NCBI GenBank assembly: GCA_028285265.1
Contig: JANQPX010000033.1
Span: 124,001 to 188,000 of the forward strand
Length of the DNA: 64,000 nucleotides
Direction: 5' to 3'
Source: Geminicoccaceae bacterium
Lineage (GTDB): Bacteria > Pseudomonadota > Alphaproteobacteria > Geminicoccales > Geminicoccaceae
The position numbers and the translations under genes were made by a program. Positions 45,646 to 54,582 of the stretch are shown in pieces. How positions within the stretch are numbered: the first letter of the stretch is position 1; each line of letters opens with the position of its first letter. The notes below the pieces were generated by a model. That model saw only the letters and a list, made by a program, of their open reading frames with translations. It made no database searches and was not told the origin of the DNA.

Positions 45646-46428
45646 CTAATGGGCAATAGCACCAGGACCGGGCTCAGCGCCAGATGGACATTTGCCCAAG
45701 ATGATCATTCCAAGTACCTCATCCTTGGTGACATCCTCTGTTCGCGCCGTGCCAACAATCTGGCCGTTCTTCATAACAGCAAGGCGATCAGCAAGCTCGA
45801 AGACATCCTCAATATCATGGCTGATGAGGAAGATGCCGATGCCCTCTCGCTTCAACTGTATGATCAGATCAGCAACCTGAGCGGTTTCCTCAGGTCCAAG
45901 GGCGGCGGTCGGCTCATCCATGATCAGGATGCGCGCGTTGAACAAAATCGCGCGGGCGATAGCGACGGACTGACGTTGCCCACCAGAAAGCGCCTTGACA
46001 GGCTCCTTGAACCGCTCGAAACGCGGGTTGAGACGCCCCATGACGTCCCGCGCCTTCGACTCCATCGCCACGTCATCGAGTGTGCCCCACGGCGTGCGAA
46101 GCTCACGGCCCAAGTACAGATTGGCAGCACAGTCAACATTATCGGCCAGCGCCAATGTCTGGTAGATCGTCTCGATACCGTAGGCCTTGGCATCCCGCGG
46201 ATTATGGATTTGCGCTACTTCGCCATTGATCAAGATGGTCCCAGAATCACGCTTGTAGGCACCGGAAAGAATCTTGATCAACGTCGACTTGCCGGCACCA
46301 TTGTGCCCTAAAAGGGCAACCACTTCGCCACCATACAGATCGACCGACGCATCATCGACGGCATGGATGCCGCCGAAAGAAATCGACATATTGCGAAGCT
46401 CAGCAAGCGGCGTGGTCAGCTTGTTCAT
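45646..46428 (-). CDS. xylG: Sugar ABC transporter ATP-binding protein (single-domain XylG type)
   Basis: The 260-residue protein contains one nucleotide-binding domain: Walker [17 protein letters not shown], signature [15 protein letters not shown] and Walker [13 protein letters not shown]. Unlike the roughly 500-residue XylG of enterobacteria, which has two such domains, this is a single-domain form that would work as a dimer, as in fructose/xylose-type importers of some alphaproteobacteria. The ATG at 46428 ([13 protein letters not shown]) gives the normal domain start. xylH ends 16 bases upstream. Confidence 0.93.
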   Translation of the reverse strand: MNKLTTPLAELRNMSISFGGIHAVDDASVDLYGGEVVALLGHNGAGKSTLIKILSGAYKRDSGTILINGEVAQIHNPRDAKAYGIETIYQTLALADNVDCAANLYLGRELRTPWGTLDDVAMESKARDVMGRLNPRFERFKEPVKALSGGQRQSVAIARAILFNARILIMDEPTAALGPEETAQVADLIIQLKREGIGIFLISHDIEDVFELADRLAVMKNGQIVGTARTEDVTKDEVLGMIILGKCPSGAEPGPGAIAH

Positions 46429-46444
46429 CACATTACATCCTTCA

Positions 46445-47752
46445 TCACGTCTGGGCTCGGCGATAGAGCCCGTCGAGATAGACCGCAACGACAAGAACCG
46501 CACCGACGACGACGTTTTGCAGCGGCGCATCGATACCGAGGAGAACCATCCCCGATTGCAGTGACTGCATCACCAGAGCACCGAGCATGGCGCCGGCGAT
46601 GGTACCAATACCCCCGCCAAGCGAGGTGCCGCCAATGACGGCAGCCGCAATGACCAAAAGCTCATCGAGTGTCCCTTGGGCATTGGTCGCCGCGTTTAAT
46701 CGTGCCGTCGAGATCGCCGCCGAAATGGCGCAAAGCATCCCCATCAGGATGAAGATTTTCATCGTTACCCAACGGGTTTTGATACCGGCGAGTTCGGCGG
46801 CTTCGGGGTTGCCTCCCATGGCGTAGATATAGCGGCCAAACCGGGTGCGGGTCGCTAAGAAGGTCATGACCACGCCGGCTCCAAGTGCAATCAGAACCGG
46901 GATGGCTAGACCATGGGAGATGAAGATTTCGTCGATGGGGGTCGTGATGCCATTGGCTTCAGCGTAGCGTTTCACCACACCGCGCGGCCAGTAGTAGGCA
47001 TTGGCCACAGCGACAACACCGAGCACAACGGCAAAACCCAAAAGGCCGATGAAGACTTCTGCCCAGACAGGCCGCTGTGGAAAGCCAAAGCGGCCGCGCT
47101 GCCGTCGGTTGTTGAGAATCAAGACCGCGATCGCCAAGCAGACAATGATCCCGACGACCCAACTCCACGTCTCGCCGATCGAGCCCGCCGGGCCACCGCC
47201 CATCAATCGGAAGGTTGGATCCAGAGGGGAGATGGTCTGGCCTGAATTCAGCCACCACGCAAGGCCGCGCCAGGCTAACAGGCCGCCGAGGGTCACGATA
47301 AAGGCGGGAACGCCAAGATAGGCAATGATGAAACCATGAAAGCCGCCGATCAAACCACCGACAACAACGCCAATGACGAGCGTAATCGCCCAAAGCATCG
47401 GATGCCCAAGACCCAAATAATGCGGCAGGATATCCACCTGTAACACGCCCATGAACACAGCGACGAAGCCCAAGACCGAGCCCACCGAAAGATCGATGTG
47501 ACGCGTAATGATGACAAGCACCATGCCGGTGGCCATAACCGCAACGGATGCGGTCTGGACCGAGAGGTTCCAAAGGTTTCTCGGTGTTATGAAGCGCTCA
47601 CCGGAGAGATAGTGGAAGCCGATCCAAATGAGCAGCAGGGCCGCCAGCATGCCGAGCATGCGTGTGTCCAGCTCGGTTGACCGAAAAAAGCGGGAAACGA
47701 CACTCGCTTCCGACGCTCTGGCCTTATGTGGATTGATTGTTTCTTCACTCAT
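46445..47752 (-). CDS. xylH: Xylose ABC transporter permease
   Basis: The 435-residue inner-membrane protein has about ten to twelve hydrophobic segments and the sugar-permease patterns [40 protein letters not shown] and [20 protein letters not shown]. The extended central region ([15 protein letters not shown]) is typical of XylH. GGAGCGG before the ATG at 47752 favours this start over one seven codons upstream. Confidence 0.94.
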   Translation of the reverse strand: MSEETINPHKARASEASVVSRFFRSTELDTRMLGMLAALLLIWIGFHYLSGERFITPRNLWNLSVQTASVAVMATGMVLVIITRHIDLSVGSVLGFVAVFMGVLQVDILPHYLGLGHPMLWAITLVIGVVVGGLIGGFHGFIIAYLGVPAFIVTLGGLLAWRGLAWWLNSGQTISPLDPTFRLMGGGPAGSIGETWSWVVGIIVCLAIAVLILNNRRQRGRFGFPQRPVWAEVFIGLLGFAVVLGVVAVANAYYWPRGVVKRYAEANGITTPIDEIFISHGLAIPVLIALGAGVVMTFLATRTRFGRYIYAMGGNPEAAELAGIKTRWVTMKIFILMGMLCAISAAISTARLNAATNAQGTLDELLVIAAAVIGGTSLGGGIGTIAGAMLGALVMQSLQSGMVLLGIDAPLQNVVVGAVLVVAVYLDGLYRRAQT

Positions 47753-47869
47753 CGACACCGCTCCGTTCGCCATGTCGCTTCACACCAGTCAAGACCAGGT
47801 GAGCCGCTAACCCACCAGTCGCCACACGCGTAAAAGGCTTGACGATCAGTCCAAGCTTGCGGGGATGAA

Positions 47870-47895
47870 GCGCCGCGGCACACAGGCCGCGGCGC
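47870..47895 (-). promoter_or_regulatory. GC-only hairpin between xylF and xylH
   Basis: On the minus strand GCGCCGCGGC and GCCGCGGCGC form a perfect ten-pair, all-GC stem with a six-base loop (CTGTGT), 14 bases after the xylF stop. There is no T-run. Such hairpins after the binding-protein gene commonly protect its mRNA from 3' decay so that more binding protein than permease is made; that role is inferred. Confidence 0.55.
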
Positions 47896-47909
47896 CATCG
47901 CCATGTCGA

Positions 47910-48953
47910 CTATTTGCAGACGTCGACAGCCCCGGCATCAACGCCAGCACAGAGCTTGTCCTTGGCAATCCAGCCCGCATCCAAGACCACGCCAAGATTG
48001 TCGCGCGTGATCGGAACAGGCGCCAAAAAGACCGCATTCATCTCAACGCCATTCGGTCCATCGGCCCAAGTCACCGCATCCGGCACCGACGTCAGGTCAC
48101 CGCCATTCGCCAGCATGGAGGCGATATTGGCCGCCGACTTGCCGAGCTCACGCGCATCCTTCCAGACCGAGACAGTCTGGGTACCAAGAGCGACGCGGTT
48201 AAGCGCAGCATGATCCCCGTCCTGACCGGAAACCGGAACCGTGCCGTCCATGCCCTGGGCCGAGAGTGCGGCGACCACGCCACCTGCCGTGCCGTCATTC
48301 GAAGCCACCACGGCATCAATATTATTATCATTGGCCGTCAGGATCTGCTCCATGTTGCGCTGAGCATTCTCCGGCTTCCAGCCGTCGGTATACGCCTCGC
48401 CAACATTGGTGATTTTGCCAGCATCGACCGCCTGTTGCAGAATTTCCATCTGTCCACCGAAGAGGAAATCGGCGTTAGGATCGGCAGAGCTACCCTTGAT
48501 GAACGCATAATTGCCTTCTGGCATGGCTTCAAAGACCGCACGCGCTTGCATGCGACCGACTTCCACGTTGTCGAAGGTGATATAAAAGGCACGGGCATCC
48601 TCGATGAGACGGTCATAGCCAACCACAGGAATGCCTTCGGCGTCAGCTATGTCGACGGCAGGCCCGATCGCGCCGGCATCCTGAGCAAGGATGATCAGCG
48701 CGTTAGCACCCTGAGCGATTAGCGCTTCGACGTCGGTCAATTGTTTGTCCGCCGAAGACTGGGCATCGGCAGAAATGTAGCTATCACCATTGGCCTCAAT
48801 GGCCGCCTTCATAGCGGCCTCATCTGTCTTCCAACGTTCTTCCTGAAAATTGGACCAGGACACACCAATCACCTTGCCATCAGCATGGGCGACACCCGCG
48901 GTGATGGCGACGATAGCTGCACTTTTTAACAGAGTTTCCATGGTCTTACGCAT
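47910..48953 (-). CDS. xylF: D-xylose ABC transporter substrate-binding protein
   Basis: The 347-residue product has a signal peptide (residues 1-24, MRKTMETLLKSAAIVAITAG, ending AHA) and the XylF pattern VIGVSWSNFQEERWKTDEAA, LIAQGANALIILAQDAGAIG, YAFIKGSSADPNADFL and VVASNDGTAGGVVAAL. It binds D-xylose in the periplasm. The ATG at 48953 is chosen for a normal signal peptide; a frame 20 codons longer exists. It is the first gene of the operon, diverging from the ROK regulator across a palindromic operator. Confidence 0.96.
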   Translation of the reverse strand: MRKTMETLLKSAAIVAITAGVAHADGKVIGVSWSNFQEERWKTDEAAMKAAIEANGDSYISADAQSSADKQLTDVEALIAQGANALIILAQDAGAIGPAVDIADAEGIPVVGYDRLIEDARAFYITFDNVEVGRMQARAVFEAMPEGNYAFIKGSSADPNADFLFGGQMEILQQAVDAGKITNVGEAYTDGWKPENAQRNMEQILTANDNNIDAVVASNDGTAGGVVAALSAQGMDGTVPVSGQDGDHAALNRVALGTQTVSVWKDARELGKSAANIASMLANGGDLTSVPDAVTWADGPNGVEMNAVFLAPVPITRDNLGVVLDAGWIAKDKLCAGVDAGAVDVCK

Positions 48954-49031
48954 GGCCGTAGCTCCCTTTGATGGTCTTGGATAAGCCGTCGCCCAGGCAT
49001 CCGATGAAGCCAACCTGGTTGACGGTCTGAT

Positions 49032-49066
49032 TTATTTCGAGTCTCTTAATTTGAGACCTAAAATAA
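49032..49066. promoter_or_regulatory. Operator candidate for the xyl ROK regulator
   Basis: A 35-base inverted repeat is centred at 49049: TTATTT (49032-49037) pairs with AAATAA (49061-49066) and GTCTC (49041-49045) with GAGAC (49053-49057), around TTAATTT. The 14-base arms have three mismatches. It lies between the divergent xylF operon and the ROK gene, about 80 and 100 bases from their starts. Long AT-rich palindromes are usual ROK-repressor sites. Confidence 0.65.
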
Positions 49067-49164
49067 GTCGCACGTCAATAGAAAATCTGTCAAGACTGTT
49101 GATCTGCGGGCTCAGGTACGGTCTGGATGGCCGGCGAGCAGACTTTGGAAAGGATCAAAACGAC

Positions 49165-50403
49165 ATGACGACGATCACGCGATCCGATGACCTTCGGGTG
49201 CGCAACCGGCATCGGGTGATCCAAGCCGTCCGAAGCAAGGGGGCACTTTCAAGGATCGACATCGCCCGCGAGGCTGGGTTAAGCGCCGCGACCGTCACCG
49301 CGATCGCGGCGGAACTGGTTGAGAATGAGATCTTGATTGCCGTTGACGGAGACGATCGACCGCGCATCGGCCGTGGTCGTCCCAAAACGGCACTGGCCAT
49401 CAATCCTGATTTGGCCATCGTCATCACCACGGTCTTCAAACGAAATACCGTGGCAAGCGCCGCTTTCGACTATGCCGGAACCATGATCTGCGAGCAGGCT
49501 TTAGAGGCCAACACATCGACCCTTAGCATCGATCAACTTCGTGCCTTGCTGGAGCGTAGTATCGCCGGCGTTCTCAAATCCACGGCCAATGCTGGTCAGC
49601 TACGGAGGATCGTCGTCGGTGTTCAAGGATCGACGGACATCGATGGGAACACGTTACTTTGGTCGCCCATCATCGATCACCGTGATTTGCCCGTCGCGAC
49701 CTGGTTGAACGAGCGATTTGGTGTGCCCGTCAAGGTCAGGAACGACTGCGATATGATAGCCCAATCCCTTCACTGGCACGAACCCGAGCAGTTCGGTTCC
49801 GACTTCGCTGCAGTGCTCTTGTCCTACGGTGTTGGCATGGCCCTCTTTCGGGGCGGTCGTCCAGCCCATGGCAGGCGGAGCTCCGCTATGGAGTTTGGCC
49901 ATATGACCTACTTGCCCGGTGGTTCTGTCTGCCGCTGCGGCAAGAGCGGTTGCATCGAAGCCTATGCCGGCGATTACGCGATTAGCCAGCGTGCGATGGG
50001 CCAGGCGCCGGCAGACCATCCTATCGACGACCCCGACCTCGATAAGATCGTCGCATCCGCCCAAGCTGGCGACGCCGATGCGCGCAGCGCCATCGAGCTT
50101 GCGGGCGCAGCGTTGGGTACGGGACTTGCCAATTTATTTGCCCTCACCGATCCGCTTCCGGTCGCCCTCGTGGGAGCCGGAACCAAGGCATTCGTTTTTC
50201 TGGAACAGCCGCTTCGAAAAGCCCTCGAAAACGGTCGATCAGGTGATCAAGGAGAACAGGTCCAGATCAAATGTTTTGTCGACGAAATGCCGATCATCCA
50301 GCAAGGCTGTGCGATCCATGCTCTTTTGGTCGTTGATCAAGACATCGTCATGTTCGAGGCGGGACGGAATGGTTTGCCAAACCAAGTCCCAAACGCCTCT
50401 TAA
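49165..50403 (+). CDS. xylR: ROK family transcriptional regulator of xylose genes
   Basis: The 412-residue protein has an N-terminal winged helix (SKGALSRIDIAREAGLSAAT) and a ROK domain with the zinc motif CRCGKSGCIEAY. Divergence from xylF and the palindrome between them point to a D-xylose-responsive repressor. GGAAAGGA precedes the ATG at 49165; a longer in-frame start would add 38 residues that do not resemble the family. The gene name is given by role and context. Confidence 0.9.
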   Translation: MTTITRSDDLRVRNRHRVIQAVRSKGALSRIDIAREAGLSAATVTAIAAELVENEILIAVDGDDRPRIGRGRPKTALAINPDLAIVITTVFKRNTVASAAFDYAGTMICEQALEANTSTLSIDQLRALLERSIAGVLKSTANAGQLRRIVVGVQGSTDIDGNTLLWSPIIDHRDLPVATWLNERFGVPVKVRNDCDMIAQSLHWHEPEQFGSDFAAVLLSYGVGMALFRGGRPAHGRRSSAMEFGHMTYLPGGSVCRCGKSGCIEAYAGDYAISQRAMGQAPADHPIDDPDLDKIVASAQAGDADARSAIELAGAALGTGLANLFALTDPLPVALVGAGTKAFVFLEQPLRKALENGRSGDQGEQVQIKCFVDEMPIIQQGCAIHALLVVDQDIVMFEAGRNGLPNQVPNAS

Positions 50404-50550
50404 TAGAACACACCAAAAAAGGCTCCAGACACAAACGTTTGGGCATCATTGGGAGCTCAAGGATCCGAGACTTGCTCTGGCCAAATATGCTGATGTCGAC
50501 AAGAATGATCATCAGCCTGCCGGACGAAGCGACCATGGAGGGCAGCCAGT

Positions 50551-51744
50551 TTGACGGCCATTTCCGAACTTCCAGAAATTGACTTCAATACTGCTCTCTA
50601 CCAGGAACACCCCTTTCCGATTCTTGCCGCACTAGCCAAAAAATGGCGGGTCGCAAGAAGTCAAAGAGGCGTTGAGATTTTGGACTACGATTTGTGTCGA
50701 CAAATGATCGTCGACACAAAGTTGGGCACAGGTCACCCCCGGCTCATGAAGGTCCTGGATTTACCCGATGGCCCCGTGCTGCAGTACAAACAAGGATCCA
50801 TCTCATATTTCAATCGTGGCGAGGAACGGCGTAAACTCAGACAACCGATAACCCGCCTTTTGAGCCCCAAAGGATCAGAGCGATTCCGTCGGGACGTCCA
50901 AGCGATCGTCGCAGATGTCGTCAGCCGTGCCCCGAGCACAACGTCGGTCGATTTGATCCACCACATCTGCGATCCCATCCCATCACGCGTCTACTGCCAG
51001 TGGATGGACGCCCCCAAAGACGATGCCGCCTATATCGCCAAGACGTCCCACCTCGTCCAGCAGGTGCACACGCGCGACCCTGCGCGCACCGGAGACATCG
51101 TTACGGCGTTCGAAGGTTTTCTCGACTATGCCGATGAACGGATCGCCGAAGCGCGGAAAACCCCTAGCGATTCGCTGATTTCTGATTTGATCAACGTCTG
51201 CGACGCCGGAGAGTTGACAACGGCAGACTTGCGCAACTGGGTGATCAAGCTGGCAGAAGCGAACACGGACAATTCCTCGCATCAGATCGCAAGTGTGATC
51301 ATCGAATTGGCCTCGCGTCCGGACGTCTGGATGCAATTGAGATCGGAACCCAACCTGATTCCGGTGGCCATTGACGAAGTGATGCGTCTGCGTCCCCGTT
51401 CCATTTCCACGTCACGCGAAGCCCTCGAGGACCTGGAAATTGACGGAGTCGCCATTCCCAAAGGCACACCGGTCTTTGCGAATATCGGGGCGGCGCATTG
51501 GGACGAACGCTACTATCCCAATCCCAGTGTCTTTTCGCTTCAGCGAGAGGGCCAACCCGGACATTTGAATTTTGGCGGCGGTATTTTCTCCTGCATTGGC
51601 CGCCACATCATCACCATCGAAATCGAAGAAGTGATTGCTCGTCTTACCCAGGATTTCCCAAACCTGCGTCTCGACAGCGCCCGTTTTGAGCATACACCGA
51701 TGTTCACCAACGTGATCGTGCTGGAAGCCACGCTGAGGCCCTAA
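50551..51744 (+). CDS. Cytochrome P450
   Basis: Translation starts at a TTG preceded by GGAGGG seven bases away. The 397-residue soluble P450 has the ExxR motif (E276-R279, DEVMRLR), the heme-ligand loop FGGGIFSCIGRH with C348, and the K-helix/meander pattern. In the I helix the usual AGxDT reads ANTDN (residues 237-241), so the conserved Gly and Thr are both Asn. Such changes occur in P450s with unusual oxygen activation or substrate-assisted proton delivery. No ferredoxin or reductase gene is adjacent, so electrons come from elsewhere. It follows the ROK gene by 147 bases. Confidence 0.93.
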   Translation: MTAISELPEIDFNTALYQEHPFPILAALAKKWRVARSQRGVEILDYDLCRQMIVDTKLGTGHPRLMKVLDLPDGPVLQYKQGSISYFNRGEERRKLRQPITRLLSPKGSERFRRDVQAIVADVVSRAPSTTSVDLIHHICDPIPSRVYCQWMDAPKDDAAYIAKTSHLVQQVHTRDPARTGDIVTAFEGFLDYADERIAEARKTPSDSLISDLINVCDAGELTTADLRNWVIKLAEANTDNSSHQIASVIIELASRPDVWMQLRSEPNLIPVAIDEVMRLRPRSISTSREALEDLEIDGVAIPKGTPVFANIGAAHWDERYYPNPSVFSLQREGQPGHLNFGGGIFSCIGRHIITIEIEEVIARLTQDFPNLRLDSARFEHTPMFTNVIVLEATLRP

Positions 51745-51843
51745 GTTCGCCCAACAAAGCTTGATCGAGGATACCCGGCGATGTCGCCACAACGCACCGG
51801 CACCGAACTGACGTTGCTGGCTTTAGCGACGTTTGTGCAGGGA

Positions 51844-51869
51844 ACAAGCGCCCTCGATAGGGCGCTTGT
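51844..51869. terminator. Strong hairpin between convergent genes
   Basis: ACAAGCGCCCT and AGGGCGCTTGT form a perfect 11-pair stem with a CGAT loop, in the 149 bases between the converging P450 and binding-protein genes. No T-run follows on either strand, so it may end transcription only partly, or with Rho, or simply protect 3' ends. Confidence 0.5.
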
Positions 51870-51893
51870 GATGAGAGCTGACCCTGCCGAGTT

Positions 51894-53465
51894 TCAGTCG
51901 CAGACCCACTTCATCGTGTGGAAATTAAATTCGAAACTCTGCATGGGAACCCAGGTAAAGCCCTGCAGGCACTCGTGGAAGGCTTGCTGACTCCGCTGTG
52001 TCAAAAGGAAAACACCGACCTGATCGTCGACCAATTTGCGTTGCAACGTCTTATAGATCTCATTCTGTTTCGTAACGTCTGACGTCGCCCGCGCCTCGTC
52101 GATCATGGCATCGATCTCATCATTCTGGACCCATTCCATCGATGCCCAGGTACCAGCCGCACGGCTGTGATACTGGGTGAAGAAATAGGTATCCGGCGAT
52201 GGATAGGTGGCGCCATAAAAGACCTGATTGATGGCCGGGGTGGTGGCAACATCACCAGCGAGCTCTGTCATGCGGTTCCAGGGTTCTGGCTTCAAGATCG
52301 TGTTGAAGCCGATCGTGTCGAGCGTCGATTTCATCAAGAGACCGATCTCTTCCTCGAAGGCCAAGCCGGCGACATACATAATTTCGATATCGATCGGTCC
52401 CTGCCCCGCATATTGCGAAGCCTCGACGAATTCCTGGGCCTTGGCTAAATCGAAGACGGGTGCTCCGATATCGTCGGGATATGCATCGGCAAAGATTGGC
52501 GGCATGGGACCGGTCAGAGGCTCACCGGGCAGGATCACCTCACGAATCGTGTCATAATCGGTGGCATAGGCGATGGCCTTTCGAATGTTGACGTCATCCG
52601 TCGGCGCCCGGCTATTATTGAGCTTAAAGTAGAAGTTGGTCGCCGTCGGATAGACCTCGATTCGGTAGCTTTCGAGTGCCCCGATGCTGTCATAGGTTTC
52701 TTGTGCCTGCGCATCCGAGGACATCGACAATTCACCTGATGCGGCCAGCGCCTTGACCGTCGCTTCCTCGTTGGTGACGACGAAGCGCACCTCGTCAATG
52801 CTGTCGTCGCTCCATCCGAGATGATAGCCGTCATAGGCCTTGATCGTCATACTTGCACCGCGCTCCCAGCTATCCAGCATGAAGGCACCGGCACCGACGG
52901 ACGTATTGGCCACAAAGTCCTGAGCCCAGGGATCACCGTCGCTGGCGTTCTCCATGGCAAGATCCGAGTTCACGACAAACAGAATTGGCGTCGTCGTCAA
53001 AAACGGTGCGTAGGTCGTTTCCAGTTGAAACTGAACGGTTCGGGCGTCGACCTCCGTGACGGAGCCTTCTGAAAGTACCCCTTCGAATAGGTAGGCCGGC
53101 CCCTCATTGATCGCCAGCAGGCGGTTCACCGACCAGACCACGTCCTTCGCCTCAAGCGGCGAACCATCCTGGAAGGTCACGCCTTCCTTCAGGGTAAATG
53201 TCCAGGTCAGCCCGTCTTCGGACGCCGTCCAGCTTTCGGCGAGCAGTGGTTGGATCGCCCCGCTGCCATCGAGAGTCGTCAGGGCCTCATAGAGATTCAC
53301 GCCCGCCATGTATTCGGTATAGTCGTTGATCTTTGCGGGATCGATCGTACCGAAAATCTGAACCGCATTGACGGTAATCGCATTGTTCGCCCAAGCCGCA
53401 CTCGTACCCAACAAGAGGGCGCTCGATGCGACAGCGCCGAAGGCCATTGTCCTTAAGTGTTTCAT
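51894..53465 (-). CDS. Peptide/nickel-type ABC transporter substrate-binding protein (family 5)
   Basis: The start is the ATG at 53465 with GGAGGT seven bases before it. The 523-residue product has a signal peptide (ending SAAWAN) and the SBP_bac_5 pattern NLYEALTTLDGSGAIQPLLA, ESWTASEDGLTWTFTLKEGV TFQDGSP and FLLTQRSQQAFHECLQGF near the end. It is the last gene of the leftward operon dppB-dppC-dppDF-HyuA-DUF917-DUF917, 19 bases after the second DUF917 gene. It should capture the operon's substrate, possibly a cyclic amide or modified amino acid rather than a plain peptide. Confidence 0.93.
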   Translation of the reverse strand: MKHLRTMAFGAVASSALLLGTSAAWANNAITVNAVQIFGTIDPAKINDYTEYMAGVNLYEALTTLDGSGAIQPLLAESWTASEDGLTWTFTLKEGVTFQDGSPLEAKDVVWSVNRLLAINEGPAYLFEGVLSEGSVTEVDARTVQFQLETTYAPFLTTTPILFVVNSDLAMENASDGDPWAQDFVANTSVGAGAFMLDSWERGASMTIKAYDGYHLGWSDDSIDEVRFVVTNEEATVKALAASGELSMSSDAQAQETYDSIGALESYRIEVYPTATNFYFKLNNSRAPTDDVNIRKAIAYATDYDTIREVILPGEPLTGPMPPIFADAYPDDIGAPVFDLAKAQEFVEASQYAGQGPIDIEIMYVAGLAFEEEIGLLMKSTLDTIGFNTILKPEPWNRMTELAGDVATTPAINQVFYGATYPSPDTYFFTQYHSRAAGTWASMEWVQNDEIDAMIDEARATSDVTKQNEIYKTLQRKLVDDQVGVFLLTQRSQQAFHECLQGFTWVPMQSFEFNFHTMKWVCD

Positions 53466-53484
53466 GGGTCGTACCTCCACTCCG

Positions 53485-54582
53485 TTAGGGATTTGTTGTT
53501 AGTGTTTCAATCGGTTGATAGCTGTGCTCGTAACCAAAATATTGGGGGCCGACGAGTTCGAGCCCATGCTCTGAGCGCCATTTGGGATCGCAAGGCAAGC
53601 CAAAGACGATCACCCGATAGCCATAGGCCATCTGCTCGGTGGTGATCGGCTGCCCCGTATCAAGATCCAACAAACAAATCAGATCGGGGGTCATGGCCAG
53701 TGGCCGGCCATCCGATGTCTCTGCAATCAGGAACTCATTTTGGAATTTCAGGGTGAGGGTCTGGTCAACATCGTCGTTGAGCCCCTCGATTTTGGCCTGA
53801 CCGCGAGCAAAGCCACCTTCGGTCCGACGCTCGACGTCGGTGACACGCCCCTCGAACAACCGGATGCCGTCCAAATCCGCAGCGAGGCGGTCAGCGGGAT
53901 TGCGGTTGGCGGCCTGCTCGCTCCGGATGACCCGACCGATCGTGGCAATGAGCGACAGCGAATCGCGTAACATCGCGCGCTTAGCTTCAGCACCGGTCAT
54001 GGGATAGAGGGCGATCATCCCGGCTCCGCCCATTTCCACGGTAATCACGCGAGCAAACTTTTCGGTGGAGAGATTGTCCACCGTATTTAGGACCAGCGCA
54101 TTCCCCTTCTCGTCCGACATGACCATCGGACAAGCATGGACGTCATACATCGTCATCGAAACCATTTGCAGCTCGGGGAAAGCACGCCCCATGCCATCCC
54201 CGTCAACAATCGGCAGGCCGGCAGCAGCCGCAACGGCAATGGGAATCGTCGAATTCAACCCGCCTGCCTCAATGCAGAAGATCGCCGATGCCTTTCGGCC
54301 CAAAAACGCCTCAAGTGCTCGAAGGGCAGCAATGGCCTCATCACCACGCGGAAGCTTCTCAAGCATGACCGTCGGAGCACCCATCATGGCCACGGGGACG
54401 ATCAGGCTATCGTCATCGATCTGGTCGGCGGCCAGGACATCGACGGGTCGGTTTGCCGTGATTGCCTGCTCGGCCATCAGACGACCAATATAAGGATCTC
54501 CGCCACCACCTGTTCCGAGAAACGCGCCGCCAAGAGCAATGTCGATCATATCCTTTCGGGCGATTTGCGTGATCCTATCCAT
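53485..54582 (-). CDS. DUF917 family protein (second copy)
   Basis: The 365-residue protein starts at the ATG at 54582, which overlaps the stop of the preceding DUF917 gene by one base. Key patterns are IALGGAFLGTGGGGDPYIGR, LIVPVAMMGAPTVMLEKLPR, PIVDGDGMGRAFPELQMVSM and PDLICLLDLDTGQPITTEQM. From memory, Pfam has tied this family to S-methyl-thiohydantoin desulfurase activity. Together with the adjacent HyuA-like gene this suggests hydantoin or thiohydantoin chemistry. It resembles its neighbour closely in motif order, so the two may form a heteromeric enzyme or have split substrates. Confidence 0.9.
   Translation of the reverse strand: MDRITQIARKDMIDIALGGAFLGTGGGGDPYIGRLMAEQAITANRPVDVLAADQIDDDSLIVPVAMMGAPTVMLEKLPRGDEAIAALRALEAFLGRKASAIFCIEAGGLNSTIPIAVAAAAGLPIVDGDGMGRAFPELQMVSMTMYDVHACPMVMSDEKGNALVLNTVDNLSTEKFARVITVEMGGAGMIALYPMTGAEAKRAMLRDSLSLIATIGRVIRSEQAANRNPADRLAADLDGIRLFEGRVTDVERRTEGGFARGQAKIEGLNDDVDQTLTLKFQNEFLIAETSDGRPLAMTPDLICLLDLDTGQPITTEQMAYGYRVIVFGLPCDPKWRSEHGLELVGPQYFGYEHSYQPIETLTTNP

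Noticed and set aside
47865..48722. Long plus-strand open frame opposite xylF
   Set aside because: It is antisense to a well-supported binding-protein gene and begins inside the intergenic hairpin.
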